Source: a virus | Length of the DNA: 64,000 nucleotides | Virus record (IMG/VR): IMGVR_UViG_3300050029_000197 | Span: 1-64,000 of that record | Direction: 5' to 3' (one strand) | Shown here: one piece after another, positions 8,102 through 14,787 of the stretch | How the letters are laid out: each line of letters opens with the position of its first letter | Numbering within the stretch: the stretch's first letter is position 1 | Notes under the pieces: generated by a model | Told to the model about the DNA's origin: nothing | Databases searched by the model: none | Seen by the model: only the letters and a program-made list of their open reading frames with translations | Made by a program: the position numbers and the translations under genes

Positions 8102-8902
8102 TCAAGCTGCTGCCCCAACCCGCTCGGCGGCGAGGATCGCGCGGACCCGGTTGCGGTGCGTGTGATCGGCGTCGCCGACGACGAACGCTTCGAGCAGGCC
8201 GAGCAGCTCGGACCGGCCGACACGTTTCGCCTTGCGGGCGTCGTCGATCAGCTCGGCCACCAAGAATGCGGAGGCGTCGAACATCCCGTCTGCGTTCTGT
8301 TCGGCCGCCAGCTTGTCGCACGCCCGGCGCGCCGAGTACCAGTCGAGCCCGCCCGACAGGATCGCCTGCGCGGCGAGCACCTGACGGTTCGTGTCCAGCC
8401 CGCGGAGCATGTCCGCGAATCCGACCGTCAACGTGCCCGCCGAGACCAAGGCCCGGATCTCGGGCGCGAGGTCGAGGAGGGCGGTGCGGCGGTCGATCGT
8501 CGCCATGCTCACTCCGACCGCGTCGGCGAGCTGCTCGCGCGAGACCCCGGCGTCGAGACGCTTGCGGTAGGCGGCGCCCTCCTCGATCGGGTCCAGATCC
8601 ACCCGGCCCACGTTCTCGGCCAGCATCACGGCCTGAGCCGCGTCGTCGTCGAGTGGCCGCACGAACGCCTCGATCTCGACCAGGCCGGCGAGCCGACAGG
8701 CTCGGACGCGCCGCTCCCCCGCCACCAGTTCGTATCTTGATACGGCATTCCGGATTCCCGATTCTCGAACCGTCGGCGGCTGCACCAGGCCGATCTCGCG
8801 GATGCTCTTCGCCAACTTGTCGAGCTCATCGTCGCGGAACGTCTGACGGTCATTGTCGCCCGCGACGATCGCGTCGAGGCGAACCGTGCGCAGCGCGCTC
8901 AC
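8102..8902 (-). CDS. ParB-family protein 3
   Basis: The start is GTG at 8902 (VSALRTVRLDAIVAG), overlapping the stop of the gene upstream. This is the most canonical of the three ParB copies: NDRQTF, LAKSIREIGLVQPPTVR, YELVAGERRVRACRLAG with the GERR box, AENVGRVDLDPIEEGAAY, then the HTH REQLADAVGVSMATIDRRTA. The C-terminus is helical. It has 266 residues. No ParA is present in the window. Confidence 0.9.
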   Translation of the reverse strand: MSALRTVRLDAIVAGDNDRQTFRDDELDKLAKSIREIGLVQPPTVRESGIRNAVSRYELVAGERRVRACRLAGLVEIEAFVRPLDDDAAQAVMLAENVGRVDLDPIEEGAAYRKRLDAGVSREQLADAVGVSMATIDRRTALLDLAPEIRALVSAGTLTVGFADMLRGLDTNRQVLAAQAILSGGLDWYSARRACDKLAAEQNADGMFDASAFLVAELIDDARKAKRVGRSELLGLLEAFVVGDADHTHRNRVRAILAAERVGAAA

Positions 8903-9129
8903 TCCCCCACCACCGCGACCGTGCGCTGCCGGAGCTGCGCTGCTGCTCGGTCGGCTTCGTGGATCGCTCCCCGATCGCCCGAGGACACGAACCCACCGCC
9001 CAGATCCCGCACCTCCCAGGTGCCACGCCCCTCCGTGTCGAGCGAGACGTTCACGACGTAGCCGATATGCGCGCCGTCGTCGACGATCCCCTGCCACCGG
9101 GGTCGGGTCGTCGCCTGGAGCACGATCAC
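8899..9129 (-). CDS. Hypothetical small beta-rich protein, 76 aa
   Basis: GTG at 9129 overlaps the upstream TGA. Sequence VIVLQATTRPRWQGIVDDG continues as WEVRDLGGGFVSSGDRGAIHEADRAAAQLRQ, resembling a DUF2188/WGR-like strand-strand-helix fold, but this is only a resemblance. Not recognised. Confidence 0.7.
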   Translation of the reverse strand: MIVLQATTRPRWQGIVDDGAHIGYVVNVSLDTEGRGTWEVRDLGGGFVSSGDRGAIHEADRAAAQLRQRTVAVVGE

Positions 9130-9305
9130 GCGAACACCACCAGCGGGGCGACCCAGATCGGCTGCGGACCGTTCGGGATGACCGCGGCCCGCACGTAGGA
9201 GACCCACGTCGCCTCGTCGACCACGCCGGCCTTGTACGCCGCCCGGACCTCGAAGTAGGCGTCGGTGGCCGGATTCGGGATGATGGTGGCGAGCAGGGCG
9301 ATCAT
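9126..9305 (-). CDS. Hypothetical small protein, 59 aa
   Basis: ATG at 9305 (MIALLATIIPNPATDAYFEV) overlaps the stop of the gene upstream. It has a short helical centre and a hydrophobic tail (PIWVAPLVVFA). Function unknown. The overlap at both ends argues that it is translated. Confidence 0.65.
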   Translation of the reverse strand: MIALLATIIPNPATDAYFEVRAAYKAGVVDEATWVSYVRAAVIPNGPQPIWVAPLVVFA

Positions 9306-9544
9306 GACGCCACCCGGACGAGGTCGCCGTGCCAGAAGCCGTTCGGCGCCCAACGGAACACGCCGTCGGCGAGGCGCAGCTCCATGCCGGCGAGCCACTC
9401 GACGACGTCGGCGAAGTGAAGGAAATCGGTGTGCTCGCCCCAAGGGCCGCAGATGCCGGCGCGCACGCTCCGGTACACGAGGGCGTCGAAGCGGTATCCG
9501 GGCTTCGGGGTGATGCACACCTCGTAGGTGACGTCGGCGCTCAT
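9302..9544 (-). CDS. Hypothetical protein, 80 aa
   Basis: Begins MSADVTYEVCITPKPGYRF. It is rich in aromatic residues with alternating strands (FRWAPNGFWHGDLVRV). Not recognised. The ATG overlaps the stop of the small gene upstream. Confidence 0.7.
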   Translation of the reverse strand: MSADVTYEVCITPKPGYRFDALVYRSVRAGICGPWGEHTDFLHFADVVEWLAGMELRLADGVFRWAPNGFWHGDLVRVAS

Positions 9545-9675
9545 CGGGTGTACCCGTTGGTCTGCGCCGCTTCCATTGCATCGCCGTGGGTCGCACCGCA
9601 GCCGGTCGCCTCGTAGTAAAGGCTCTGCTGCTCGGACGTCAGGGCGTCGAACTCGGCTTGCTGGCGTGCCTTTAT
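9541..9675 (-). CDS. Small protein gene with apparent AUA start, 44 aa
   Basis: The frame reads IKARQQAEFDALTSEQQSL and continues to a TGA at 9541 that overlaps the next ATG, so it behaves as a true operon member. No ATG, GTG or TTG precedes the conserved region. A strong GGGAGG lies exactly 8 nt before ATA at 9675, the same spacing as the GGGAGG-ATG at 31936 behind the related promoter. The helical body with one Cys is not recognised. A downstream CTG, or no translation, is the alternative. Confidence 0.5.
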   Translation of the reverse strand: MKARQQAEFDALTSEQQSLYYEATGCGATHGDAMEAAQTNGYTR

Positions 9676-9706
9676 GACTGCTACCTCCCTACCCAAGTCC
9701 CTCTTG

Positions 9707-9745
9707 GGTATAGGATAACTATACCACGCCAGCTAGGGGAAGCAA
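9707..9745 (-). promoter_or_regulatory. Family A promoter/operator
   Basis: On the minus strand TTGCTT (9745-9740), 16 bp, TATAGT (9723-9718). The -10 lies inside the inverted repeat GGTATAG-TTATC-CTATACC (9707-9725). It is followed by GAGGGAC and the GGGAGG ribosome site of the next gene. Confidence 0.8.
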
Positions 9746-9759
9746 GGAGAATGACGCGG

Positions 9760-9788
9760 GAAAGGCGCCCCCGTACCGAGGCGCCTCT
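9760..9788 (-). terminator. Intrinsic terminator
   Basis: Minus-strand hairpin AGGCGCC / GGCGCCT with a 10-nt loop followed by TTT. It lies downstream of the 9947-10213 gene and just before the next family A promoter, as expected for an operon boundary. Confidence 0.6.
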
Positions 9789-9928
9789 CCGTTGCCCTTC
9801 TCGGCTGATTCGTCCGGGCCAGACGCAGCACATGGCCGAGTCTCACGAGTAGCGGCTATCGACGTAGAGCTTTTGCCGCCACCTGAGCCAGTCTCTCGTC
9901 CGTCGAGGCTCGCAAAGCGTGACGGTAC

Positions 9929-9955
9929 AGGACGGCTGAGACAGAATCAGTCGTC
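9929..9955 (-). promoter_or_regulatory. Family C promoter-like site
   Basis: Minus strand TGTCTCAG followed by CGTCCTGTACC. It shares the CCTGTACC and TGTCTCAG elements with other family C sites. The only frame behind it encodes about 19 residues, so its target is unclear. Confidence 0.4.
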
Positions 9956-10213
9956 GTCGGCTTCGTCGACGAGCTTCCGGCCGGCGACGACCTGCTGTTG
10001 CATCAGCGACTTCGACTTGTCGAACGCCTCGGCGAGTTGATTCAGCCCGACCCCACCGAGGTTCGCGTCGAAGATCGCGATCGATCGCTGATCGACGATG
10101 CGGGCGCGGAGCTCGTCGACGTCATCGAGGAGCTTGTCGAGCACGAGACCGCGCCCGAGCGGGTCCGCGATCTCCTTCGCACGTTCGAGCCGTCTCTCTA
10201 CCGAGTACGCCAT
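9947..10213 (-). CDS. Hypothetical coiled-coil-like protein, 88 aa
   Basis: The start is ATG at 10213 (MAYSVERRLERAKE), preceded by GGGGAGAG at good spacing; an upstream in-frame ATG at 10270 lacks such a site. The protein is helical and charged, ending VDEADDD. It lies downstream of the Trp-rich leader frame, whose stop falls just inside this gene. Function unknown. Confidence 0.7.
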   Translation of the reverse strand: MAYSVERRLERAKEIADPLGRGLVLDKLLDDVDELRARIVDQRSIAIFDANLGGVGLNQLAEAFDKSKSLMQQQVVAGRKLVDEADDD

Positions 10214-10290
10214 TTCGTCTCTCCCCACATCGTCCATGACGTGAGCAGCGTCGGATACCACCAGAGCCACCTCGGAGAGTCAGCGAACAT
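10198..10290 (-). CDS. Trp-rich 30-residue leader peptide candidate
   Basis: ATG at 10290 lies only 4 nt after a TATAGT -10 box, so the transcript would be leaderless. The frame encodes MFADSPRWLWWYPTLLTSW and ends at TAG 10198, with six Trp in 30 residues, and overlaps the ribosome site and start of the next gene. The arrangement resembles an attenuation or translational-coupling leader. Chance coding cannot be excluded. Confidence 0.35.
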   Translation of the reverse strand: MFADSPRWLWWYPTLLTSWTMWGETKWRTR

Positions 10291-10294
10291 GATG

Positions 10295-10302
10295 ACTATA
10301 CC
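10295..10302 (-). promoter_or_regulatory. Family A half-site with TATAGT -10
   Basis: GGTATAGT (minus strand 10302-10295) directly before the leader ATG at 10290. The second half of the operator is missing. Confidence 0.5.
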
Positions 10303-10823
10303 CCGCGGGTGTTCTGATGGGTGTTCGACGACAGCTCGACCCGTTCGTTCCTGGCGCGTCTCCCCCATCGGCGGCGCGGTTTCGGTGCTTCGATGATCGT
10401 CGGTCGGGGCGCTTCGAGCATCCGGAGTGCGGTGCGGAGGTCGGTGAGCGCGTTCTGACGTTCGATCGCGAGCGCCTGATACAGGTCGCGCTCCGCGCGC
10501 GCCCGCGCCAGGTCCACGCGCTGGGTCTCGACCTCGGCTCGAAGATTCTCGTCGGGGTCTTGGGCGCGCTCCCCCATCGCGGGCGCGTCCGGCTCCGGAT
10601 GCTGGATCTTGTGCGGATGCAGGCCGGCGCCGAGAAGGTCGTCGATCGGGATGACCCACGTCCCGCCACCCTGGCCTCTCGGGCCTTCGAGCTGGCGGGC
10701 GTTCGGGAACGTGCCCGCATCGAGGCGACGTCTGATCGTGATCCGTGCGACACCGCACGCCTCGGCCGCGGCGGTCAGGGTGAGCTCGGGCCGGCGGACC
10801 TGTTGGTCCTCGTCTGGTTGCAT
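10296..10823 (-). CDS. HTH (excise/MerR-like) DNA-binding protein
   Basis: The start is ATG at 10823 (MQPDEDQQVRRPELTLT). Residues 12-70 read TAAAEACGVARITIRRRLDAGTFPNARQ...TWVIPIDDLLGAGL, the layout of helix-turn-helix excise/MerR-type proteins where a wing (GGTWVIP) follows. The rest is a long coiled coil (NLRAEVETQRVDLARARAERDL) and a basic tail. This plasmid-replication/TetR-like layout suggests a dimeric DNA-binding protein. A TTGTGG-17-TGTAAG promoter lies 30-60 nt upstream. Confidence 0.75.
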   Translation of the reverse strand: MQPDEDQQVRRPELTLTAAAEACGVARITIRRRLDAGTFPNARQLEGPRGQGGGTWVIPIDDLLGAGLHPHKIQHPEPDAPAMGERAQDPDENLRAEVETQRVDLARARAERDLYQALAIERQNALTDLRTALRMLEAPRPTIIEAPKPRRRWGRRARNERVELSSNTHQNTRGV

Positions 10824-10946
10824 GCACGCGAAAGCCTTACACGCTGCCCTACGCCTGTCCACAATCGAGGACGCGCGAGGCTGGTCACGCGGCGTGTGTG
10901 CCGTCTACAGCCGTTCCGGCCGTGCAGCGTACGGCGGTGAGCGCGT

Positions 10947-11411
10947 TCAGGCCGCGACGAGTACCAGGCGCGCGATCTGCGGTGGGACATACCAGGCGCC
11001 CCGCTGCAACCCGGGCGCCGGGACCGGCTCCTCGAGGAGCTGCGGGTCGTAGAGCTGGTAATGGAAGCCGCCACTCCCCCACGGCCGACAACACCCACGA
11101 TCCGGGTGCACGTCGACGAGGTGAGCGGTCGCGATGATCCCGCCCGTCGCCTCGGTGATCCGGGCCCACAGCACAGAGTCGGCCCGATGCAGGCGGCAGT
11201 CGCGCGCGGCAGTCTCCCACGGCTGGCCGCTACAGGTGCAGTCCAGCGCGGCCCGGACGTGTTCCAGGCGCAGCGCGCTCAGGTCCCACGGGCCGCTGGA
11301 GTAGAGCGCGATCAGACCACGCTCGGCGGTCGGCTCCGCAAGGTCGATGATCGATGTCGCGCCCGTCGCGGCGAGCCAACCCCACGGCGGTCGAAGCGTA
11401 ATCGCTCGCAC
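10947..11411 (-). CDS. ASCH-domain protein 1
   Basis: The start is set at GTG 11411 (VRAITLRPPWGWLAATG), 8 nt after GGGGAGG; the GTG three codons earlier overlaps that ribosome site. The opening ITLRPPWGWLAATGATSIIDL matches the ASCH fold start (ITLWQPWASLIxxGxKxxExR), although the usual K-x-x-E-x-R residues are replaced. Family members bind RNA or modified nucleosides. Residues ~85-110 (DSVLWARITEATGGIIATAHL) match the second conserved strand. A second ASCH protein lies at 63050. Confidence 0.75.
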   Translation of the reverse strand: MRAITLRPPWGWLAATGATSIIDLAEPTAERGLIALYSSGPWDLSALRLEHVRAALDCTCSGQPWETAARDCRLHRADSVLWARITEATGGIIATAHLVDVHPDRGCCRPWGSGGFHYQLYDPQLLEEPVPAPGLQRGAWYVPPQIARLVLVAA

Positions 11412-11454
11412 CTGGCTCACCTCCCCTCGGCGACAGCGCGTCGTCCCTGCTCCT

Positions 11455-11500
11455 CAAGGGTACAGGACGGTTAGCCCCATGTCACCGCGATATATCGCGG
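11455..11500 (-). promoter_or_regulatory. Upstream region of ASCH gene: CCTGTACC site and 16-bp palindrome
   Basis: Minus strand CGTCCTGTACCCTTGAGG (11469 down) matches the second half of family A (CCTATACCCTTGAGG at 31971). Just upstream lies the perfect palindrome CCGCGATATATCGCGG (11485-11500), a likely protein-binding site. No gene was seen in 11501-11607. Confidence 0.5.
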
Positions 11501-11607
11501 GTCGGGCGCGGCGGGGGAGTAGAGGGGGGCGCGAGCGGCAAGCGCGACGATCCACGTGAATCATCGCGAGCGCGGTTGAGCGTCCTGAGTCGGACTCGCG
11601 ACCTAGA

Positions 11608-12177
11608 TCAGCCGCCTGCGTAGCACCCGTCGCCATACCAGTTGCTGGCCCCGCGCCCGCCGGCGAACACAATCGCTGCTCGTTCATTCTGGACGCTCGG
11701 CGGAGCATCCTTGGCATGGCGATAGCCGCCATAGCCCGCCCACGTGTCGTCTGTGAACTGCCAGAGCCCACTCGAGCTCGAGGTCGGGTTCTGCGCCGTC
11801 GGCGTACCGTGCGACTCGTGGATGAGCGTGCAGCACGAGGGAAGTGATCCGCCACACGGATAGCCGTTGACCGCCCCCGCGCTAACGACGGTGCTCCCTG
11901 AGGCGGTCTGAGAGGGGCGTAGCGTCGTGCTCGTCGTCGGCGGGTGTGCCGCGGCGACGAACGCCCAGACGGCCGCCTCGTCGACGGTGGTCGTCGTGAC
12001 CGGCACGGTCGTCGCCGACGTCGAGCTCGGCGCCGGGGGGTGTGCCGATTGTGCCGATACCACATCAGGCGCGACCCTGATCCTGGATCGCGAGCTAGGG
12101 GAGTGGGCGCCCAACGGAGCGGCGAGCAGCCCGAGGATGGCGACCAGCCCGAGGGCCGATCCCACCCGTCCCCGCAT
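11608..12177 (-). CDS. Secreted Rpf-like lytic transglycosylase
   Basis: It begins MRGRVGSALGLVAILGLL, a clear signal peptide, followed by a Ser/Thr/Pro linker to about residue 105. The C-terminal ~80 residues read CCTLIHESHGTPTAQNPTSS, SGLWQFTDDTWAGYGGY and ERAAIVFAGGRGASNWYGDGC, the resuscitation-promoting-factor/lysozyme-like fold with catalytic Glu in IHESHG. Such enzymes cleave peptidoglycan glycan strands. In an actinophage it may help DNA entry, spread or superinfection control. It stands alone with its own upstream region. Confidence 0.88.
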   Translation of the reverse strand: MRGRVGSALGLVAILGLLAAPLGAHSPSSRSRIRVAPDVVSAQSAHPPAPSSTSATTVPVTTTTVDEAAVWAFVAAAHPPTTSTTLRPSQTASGSTVVSAGAVNGYPCGGSLPSCCTLIHESHGTPTAQNPTSSSSGLWQFTDDTWAGYGGYRHAKDAPPSVQNERAAIVFAGGRGASNWYGDGCYAGG

Positions 12178-12280
12178 CTACCGGCGCCTCGCTCGGCTAT
12201 CAGAGGTTCGCGTGAGCGCGCGGCGGTGCTGATCCAGGGTCAGATCCATGCGCCCATGATGCAGGAGCACTGCGACAGGA

Positions 12281-12565
12281 TCAGGCCGCCAGCCACTCCA
12301 CGTAGTGCTCACCCCAAATCGCGAGCGGATGCACCCCCAACTTCACGGCGATCCGATCAGCCCACCGCAACGGGATCCGGCCCGACGTCCGCCAACGGAC
12401 CACCGTGCGATCCGAACAGCCAGCCAGGTCGGCGAAGTCCTGACGGTGATACGGCCACTCGCGCGAGCTCATCCCGCGGCCGCCGGTACCGACCTGCTCA
12501 CAGAAGTGGGGGCCGAGGAACCGTTCGAGCGGCTCGAGCGGGAGCTCGAAATCGTTGACGGTCAC
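12281..12565 (-). CDS. Helix-turn-helix protein, 94 aa
   Basis: GTG at 12565 overlaps the TGA of the replication-type gene upstream. Residues 40-85 read RQDFADLAGCSDRTVVRWRT and PLRWADRIAVKLGVHPLAIWG, a helix-turn-helix with a following helix as in XRE-type or actinophage repressor-like proteins. The short N-terminus contains LPLEPLERFLGPHF. Likely a DNA-binding accessory factor of the wHTH protein it is coupled to. Confidence 0.75.
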   Translation of the reverse strand: MTVNDFELPLEPLERFLGPHFCEQVGTGGRGMSSREWPYHRQDFADLAGCSDRTVVRWRTSGRIPLRWADRIAVKLGVHPLAIWGEHYVEWLAA

Positions 12566-13272
12566 GACGACACCAGCATCGGCGGTGGGGGAGGGGACCC
12601 GGCGTCGGTCCACTCGCGGTGGGTCATGCCGTGCAGCGTCCAGGGTGGGGGAGTGGGGTCGGCCGTGTCGCGCTCTCGGGTGGTGCAATCACACGCGCGG
12701 TCGACGACGCTGGCGACCATCTTGCCGAGCTCGTCGAGGCCGGTACCGCGGCCGGGAATCGTGCCTCCGCCCTGGCACTGCGGGCAGTCGGGGTCCGGGT
12801 CTCCTGTGGAAAACTCCGCGGTCTTGTTCTGCTTGGGCTCTTCTTGAGTTCGGGTCGCGTGGCGCGACCCCTTTGGTCGCGTGGTGCCAGAGGAGGGGTC
12901 GCGTGATGACACCCCTCGGTTCGAGAAGGGGGTCGCGTAGTGCGACTCCTCCTCCTCGTCGTCCACAGGCATTCCCTTACGCCCGCGCGGGTCGTAATGG
13001 ATCGGGACCGCGGGAAAGAGCATCCGGTATCGGGTCGTGCTACCTCGGCGCTCTTCGAGGACCTCGAGATATCCATCCTTGACAAGCGACTGCAGCGCGC
13101 GCCGGGCCGATGCTTCGCTGCAACGTGCCTTGCGAGCGAGTTTCTCGACCGACGACCAGAGCTCGTAACGATGCTGCTCGTTGGCGGAGTCGCCGAGAGC
13201 GCAGTGAACCTGAAAAGTCGTGCCGTCGAAAGCCGAGTAGGAGAACACCCAGCCGATCGCATCGCTACTCAA
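12562..13272 (-). CDS. Winged-helix replication-initiator-type protein
   Basis: The start is TTG at 13272 (LSSDAIGWVFSYSAFDG), 7 nt after GGAGG. Residues 5-95 form an HTH_36-like winged helix: ELWSSVEKLARKARCSEASARRALQSLVKDGYLEV. An acidic/Ser-rich linker follows, then a zinc-type CPQCQGGGTIPG...CDC motif resembling a DnaJ-like CxxCxGxG knuckle. Many actinophages carry this architecture next to SSB as a replisome organiser; that role is inferred, and no helicase is nearby. Confidence 0.75.
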   Translation of the reverse strand: MSSDAIGWVFSYSAFDGTTFQVHCALGDSANEQHRYELWSSVEKLARKARCSEASARRALQSLVKDGYLEVLEERRGSTTRYRMLFPAVPIHYDPRGRKGMPVDDEEEESHYATPFSNRGVSSRDPSSGTTRPKGSRHATRTQEEPKQNKTAEFSTGDPDPDCPQCQGGGTIPGRGTGLDELGKMVASVVDRACDCTTRERDTADPTPPPWTLHGMTHREWTDAGSPPPPPMLVSS

Positions 13273-13478
13273 CGGTCAGCCTCCAGGTCCTGCAGCGGAC
13301 GGTCACACACGTGGGATTCTTGCCACCGACGTATGGTTTACGCCACCCTCGCGCGGTCTGTCCAGCCCGTCAACCACCTCGCGCGGACCGCGCGACCAGC
13401 CCAAACGTCATCGCGCGGAGCGCGCGAGACGCGGCCAGGACTGACGAACGAGGGCGGACCTCGACGAAGACCCAACCC

Positions 13479-13491
13479 GTGTGGTCTATCT
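13479..13491 (-). promoter_or_regulatory. Family B half-site
   Basis: CGTGTGGTCTATC on the plus strand is identical to the right half of the portal-gene copy at 41561-41573. The remaining 13273-13508 interval upstream of the replication-type gene holds CG-rich inverted repeats and no gene. Confidence 0.35.
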
Positions 13492-13508
13492 CTATCTCAG
13501 GTTGAGGG

Positions 13509-13631
13509 TTAGTCGTCGATCGCCCAGAAGATCAGCGCGAACCCGGCCAGCATCACCAGCGCGAGGCCAACGATCGCGGCCAACACTTGCCACTCGGGCG
13601 CGGTTGCCATGAACCAGGTGACCCAACTCAC
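13509..13631 (-). CDS. Small membrane protein, 40 aa
   Basis: GTG at 13631 opens VSWVTWFMATAPEWQ, followed by one strongly hydrophobic segment (VLAAIVGLALVMLAGFALIF) and WAIDD. No good ribosome site is visible. The single-span composition is what supports it. Function unknown. Confidence 0.5.
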   Translation of the reverse strand: MSWVTWFMATAPEWQVLAAIVGLALVMLAGFALIFWAIDD

Positions 13632-13673
13632 GACACAACCGCGCGCGCTGTCTCTCCGTCGACGTGAGCCATA

Positions 13674-14201
13674 TCAGAACGGCTCTTCGCCGTAGTCGTC
13701 GAGGCCCGGGTCGTAGGCGGTGGACGCTCCCGTCGGGGCGCCGGCAGGGGGGCCTTCGTCGTAGTCGTCGTCGACGGGGTGCGTCGGCGCCTCGTAGCGG
13801 GCGACGTACTCCTTCGGCGGGTTGAATGCCCGGTTTGTCGCTTCGCCCTCGCGGAGGAACTTCATGCCGAGTTTCCCGCCGATGCCGACACCTCCCGCAC
13901 CCGACTTCTTCACCGCCGTCGAGAGGGCTTCGCGCATCCCCTTGGAGCCGACGTAGAGCTTGCGGACGCCGCTGTCGTTCTCCGCCTGCTGGTCGCGCTC
14001 ATCGGTTTGGAGCGTGATGATCATCTGCATCATCGGAGAGCCGTCGTCCCAGGTCTTCGGCTTGTTGTTCGCCGGGTCACGTTGCTGTCCCATCTCGACG
14101 GCCATGATCTGGCCGTGGTGCTCGTCGCCCAGGTTGAGGAACGAACACGAGGGGACGCTCGACCCCATCAGCCAGCCGTTCGCTTCGTCGATTGCACCCA
14201 T
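13674..14201 (-). CDS. SSB-like single-strand DNA-binding protein
   Basis: A 175-residue protein with an OB-like first half (SFLNLGDEHHGQIMAVEMGQ, MMQMIITLQTDERD, GVRKLYVGSKGM) and a glycine-rich middle. The acidic tail ends GLDDYGEEPF, resembling the DDDIPF tip by which SSB proteins recruit partners. GGGAG lies 7 nt before the ATG. It is transcribed from a family A promoter and sits next to the replication-type wHTH gene. No firm family match, so SSB is an inference from architecture. Confidence 0.6.
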   Translation of the reverse strand: MGAIDEANGWLMGSSVPSCSFLNLGDEHHGQIMAVEMGQQRDPANNKPKTWDDGSPMMQMIITLQTDERDQQAENDSGVRKLYVGSKGMREALSTAVKKSGAGGVGIGGKLGMKFLREGEATNRAFNPPKEYVARYEAPTHPVDDDYDEGPPAGAPTGASTAYDPGLDDYGEEPF

Positions 14202-14247
14202 TGCGTCACTCCCATCGGTCTATCCCCCAGGTCATAGCTACGTCGGG

Positions 14248-14266
14248 GGTATAGGGAGACTATATC
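14248..14266 (-). promoter_or_regulatory. Family A promoter/operator upstream of SSB-like gene
   Basis: GATATAG-TCTCC-CTATACC on the minus strand with TATAGT as -10. It lies in the divergent region shared with the plus-strand MerR-like regulator, a natural place for autoregulation. Confidence 0.7.
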
Positions 14267-14329
14267 CGAGGGGTGCGCCAGTGATCCTGCCGCGCGCCCG
14301 CGCGCCTGGCGCGCGATCCAGGGGTCCAC

Positions 14330-14357
14330 TTGACGCCTGTCCGTGGTCGCGTACACT
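14330..14357 (+). promoter_or_regulatory. Sigma70-type promoter of the MerR-like regulator
   Basis: TTGACG (14330-14335), 16 bp, TACACT (14352-14357), then 7 nt to the GTG start at 14365, so the transcript should be leaderless. Confidence 0.8.
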
Positions 14358-14364
14358 TGGGGAC

Positions 14365-14784
14365 GTGAGCACCGGGACCATCCGAGACGCGTCGGTCGGC
14401 GCGCTTCTCCTCACCACGAAGCAGGTCGCCGCCTACGCGGGCGTGTCCGTTCGCCAACTTGACCACTGGGTCCGGATCGGCGAGGTGATCCAGCCGTCCA
14501 CGACGCCGTGGCAGGGGTCCGGGAACCATCGGCTCTGGACGGCGGAGGAGGCCCGGGTCGTGCGGGTCCTCGGTCAGCTTGCCGCCGCCCGCGCCCCGCT
14601 GAGCGCGCTCGCCGCCGCCGCCGAGGTGCTGATCTCGGACGTGCCCCGGGTGGGGGACTCGCGCTGGATTGTCGTCGACCGCGATCGGGCTGAGCTTGTC
14701 GCGCTCAAGGACCTGCGCCGCGTCGCGGGCACCGCCGGCTATTGGTTCGTGCCCCTCGCCATTGGGGCCGAACCCGCCGCGTAG
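14365..14784 (+). CDS. MerR-like regulator (plus strand)
   Basis: It starts at GTG 14365 (VSTGTIRDASVGALLLT), directly behind its promoter. Residues 17-70 read TTKQVAAYAGVSVRQLDHW, GEVIQPSTTPWQGSGNHRLW and TAEEARVVRVLGQLAAARAPL: the helix-turn-helix, wing and third helix of a MerR/BldC-type domain. The C-terminal ~55 residues (WIVVDRDRAELVALKDLRR) may be a ligand or dimer module. One of only two plus-strand protein genes, and the best candidate for a phage master regulator. It converges with the tail operon. Confidence 0.85.
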   Translation: MSTGTIRDASVGALLLTTKQVAAYAGVSVRQLDHWVRIGEVIQPSTTPWQGSGNHRLWTAEEARVVRVLGQLAAARAPLSALAAAAEVLISDVPRVGDSRWIVVDRDRAELVALKDLRRVAGTAGYWFVPLAIGAEPAA

Positions 14785-14787
14785 ATT

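Noticed and set aside
9830-9946. 19-codon frame after the CCTGTACC site
   Set aside because: Short, no ribosome site; composition is plausible but not enough to call a gene.
11458-11565. 36-codon frame beginning at ATG 11565
   Set aside because: It crosses the palindrome and promoter-like site, with Arg/Pro-rich composition; likely non-coding.
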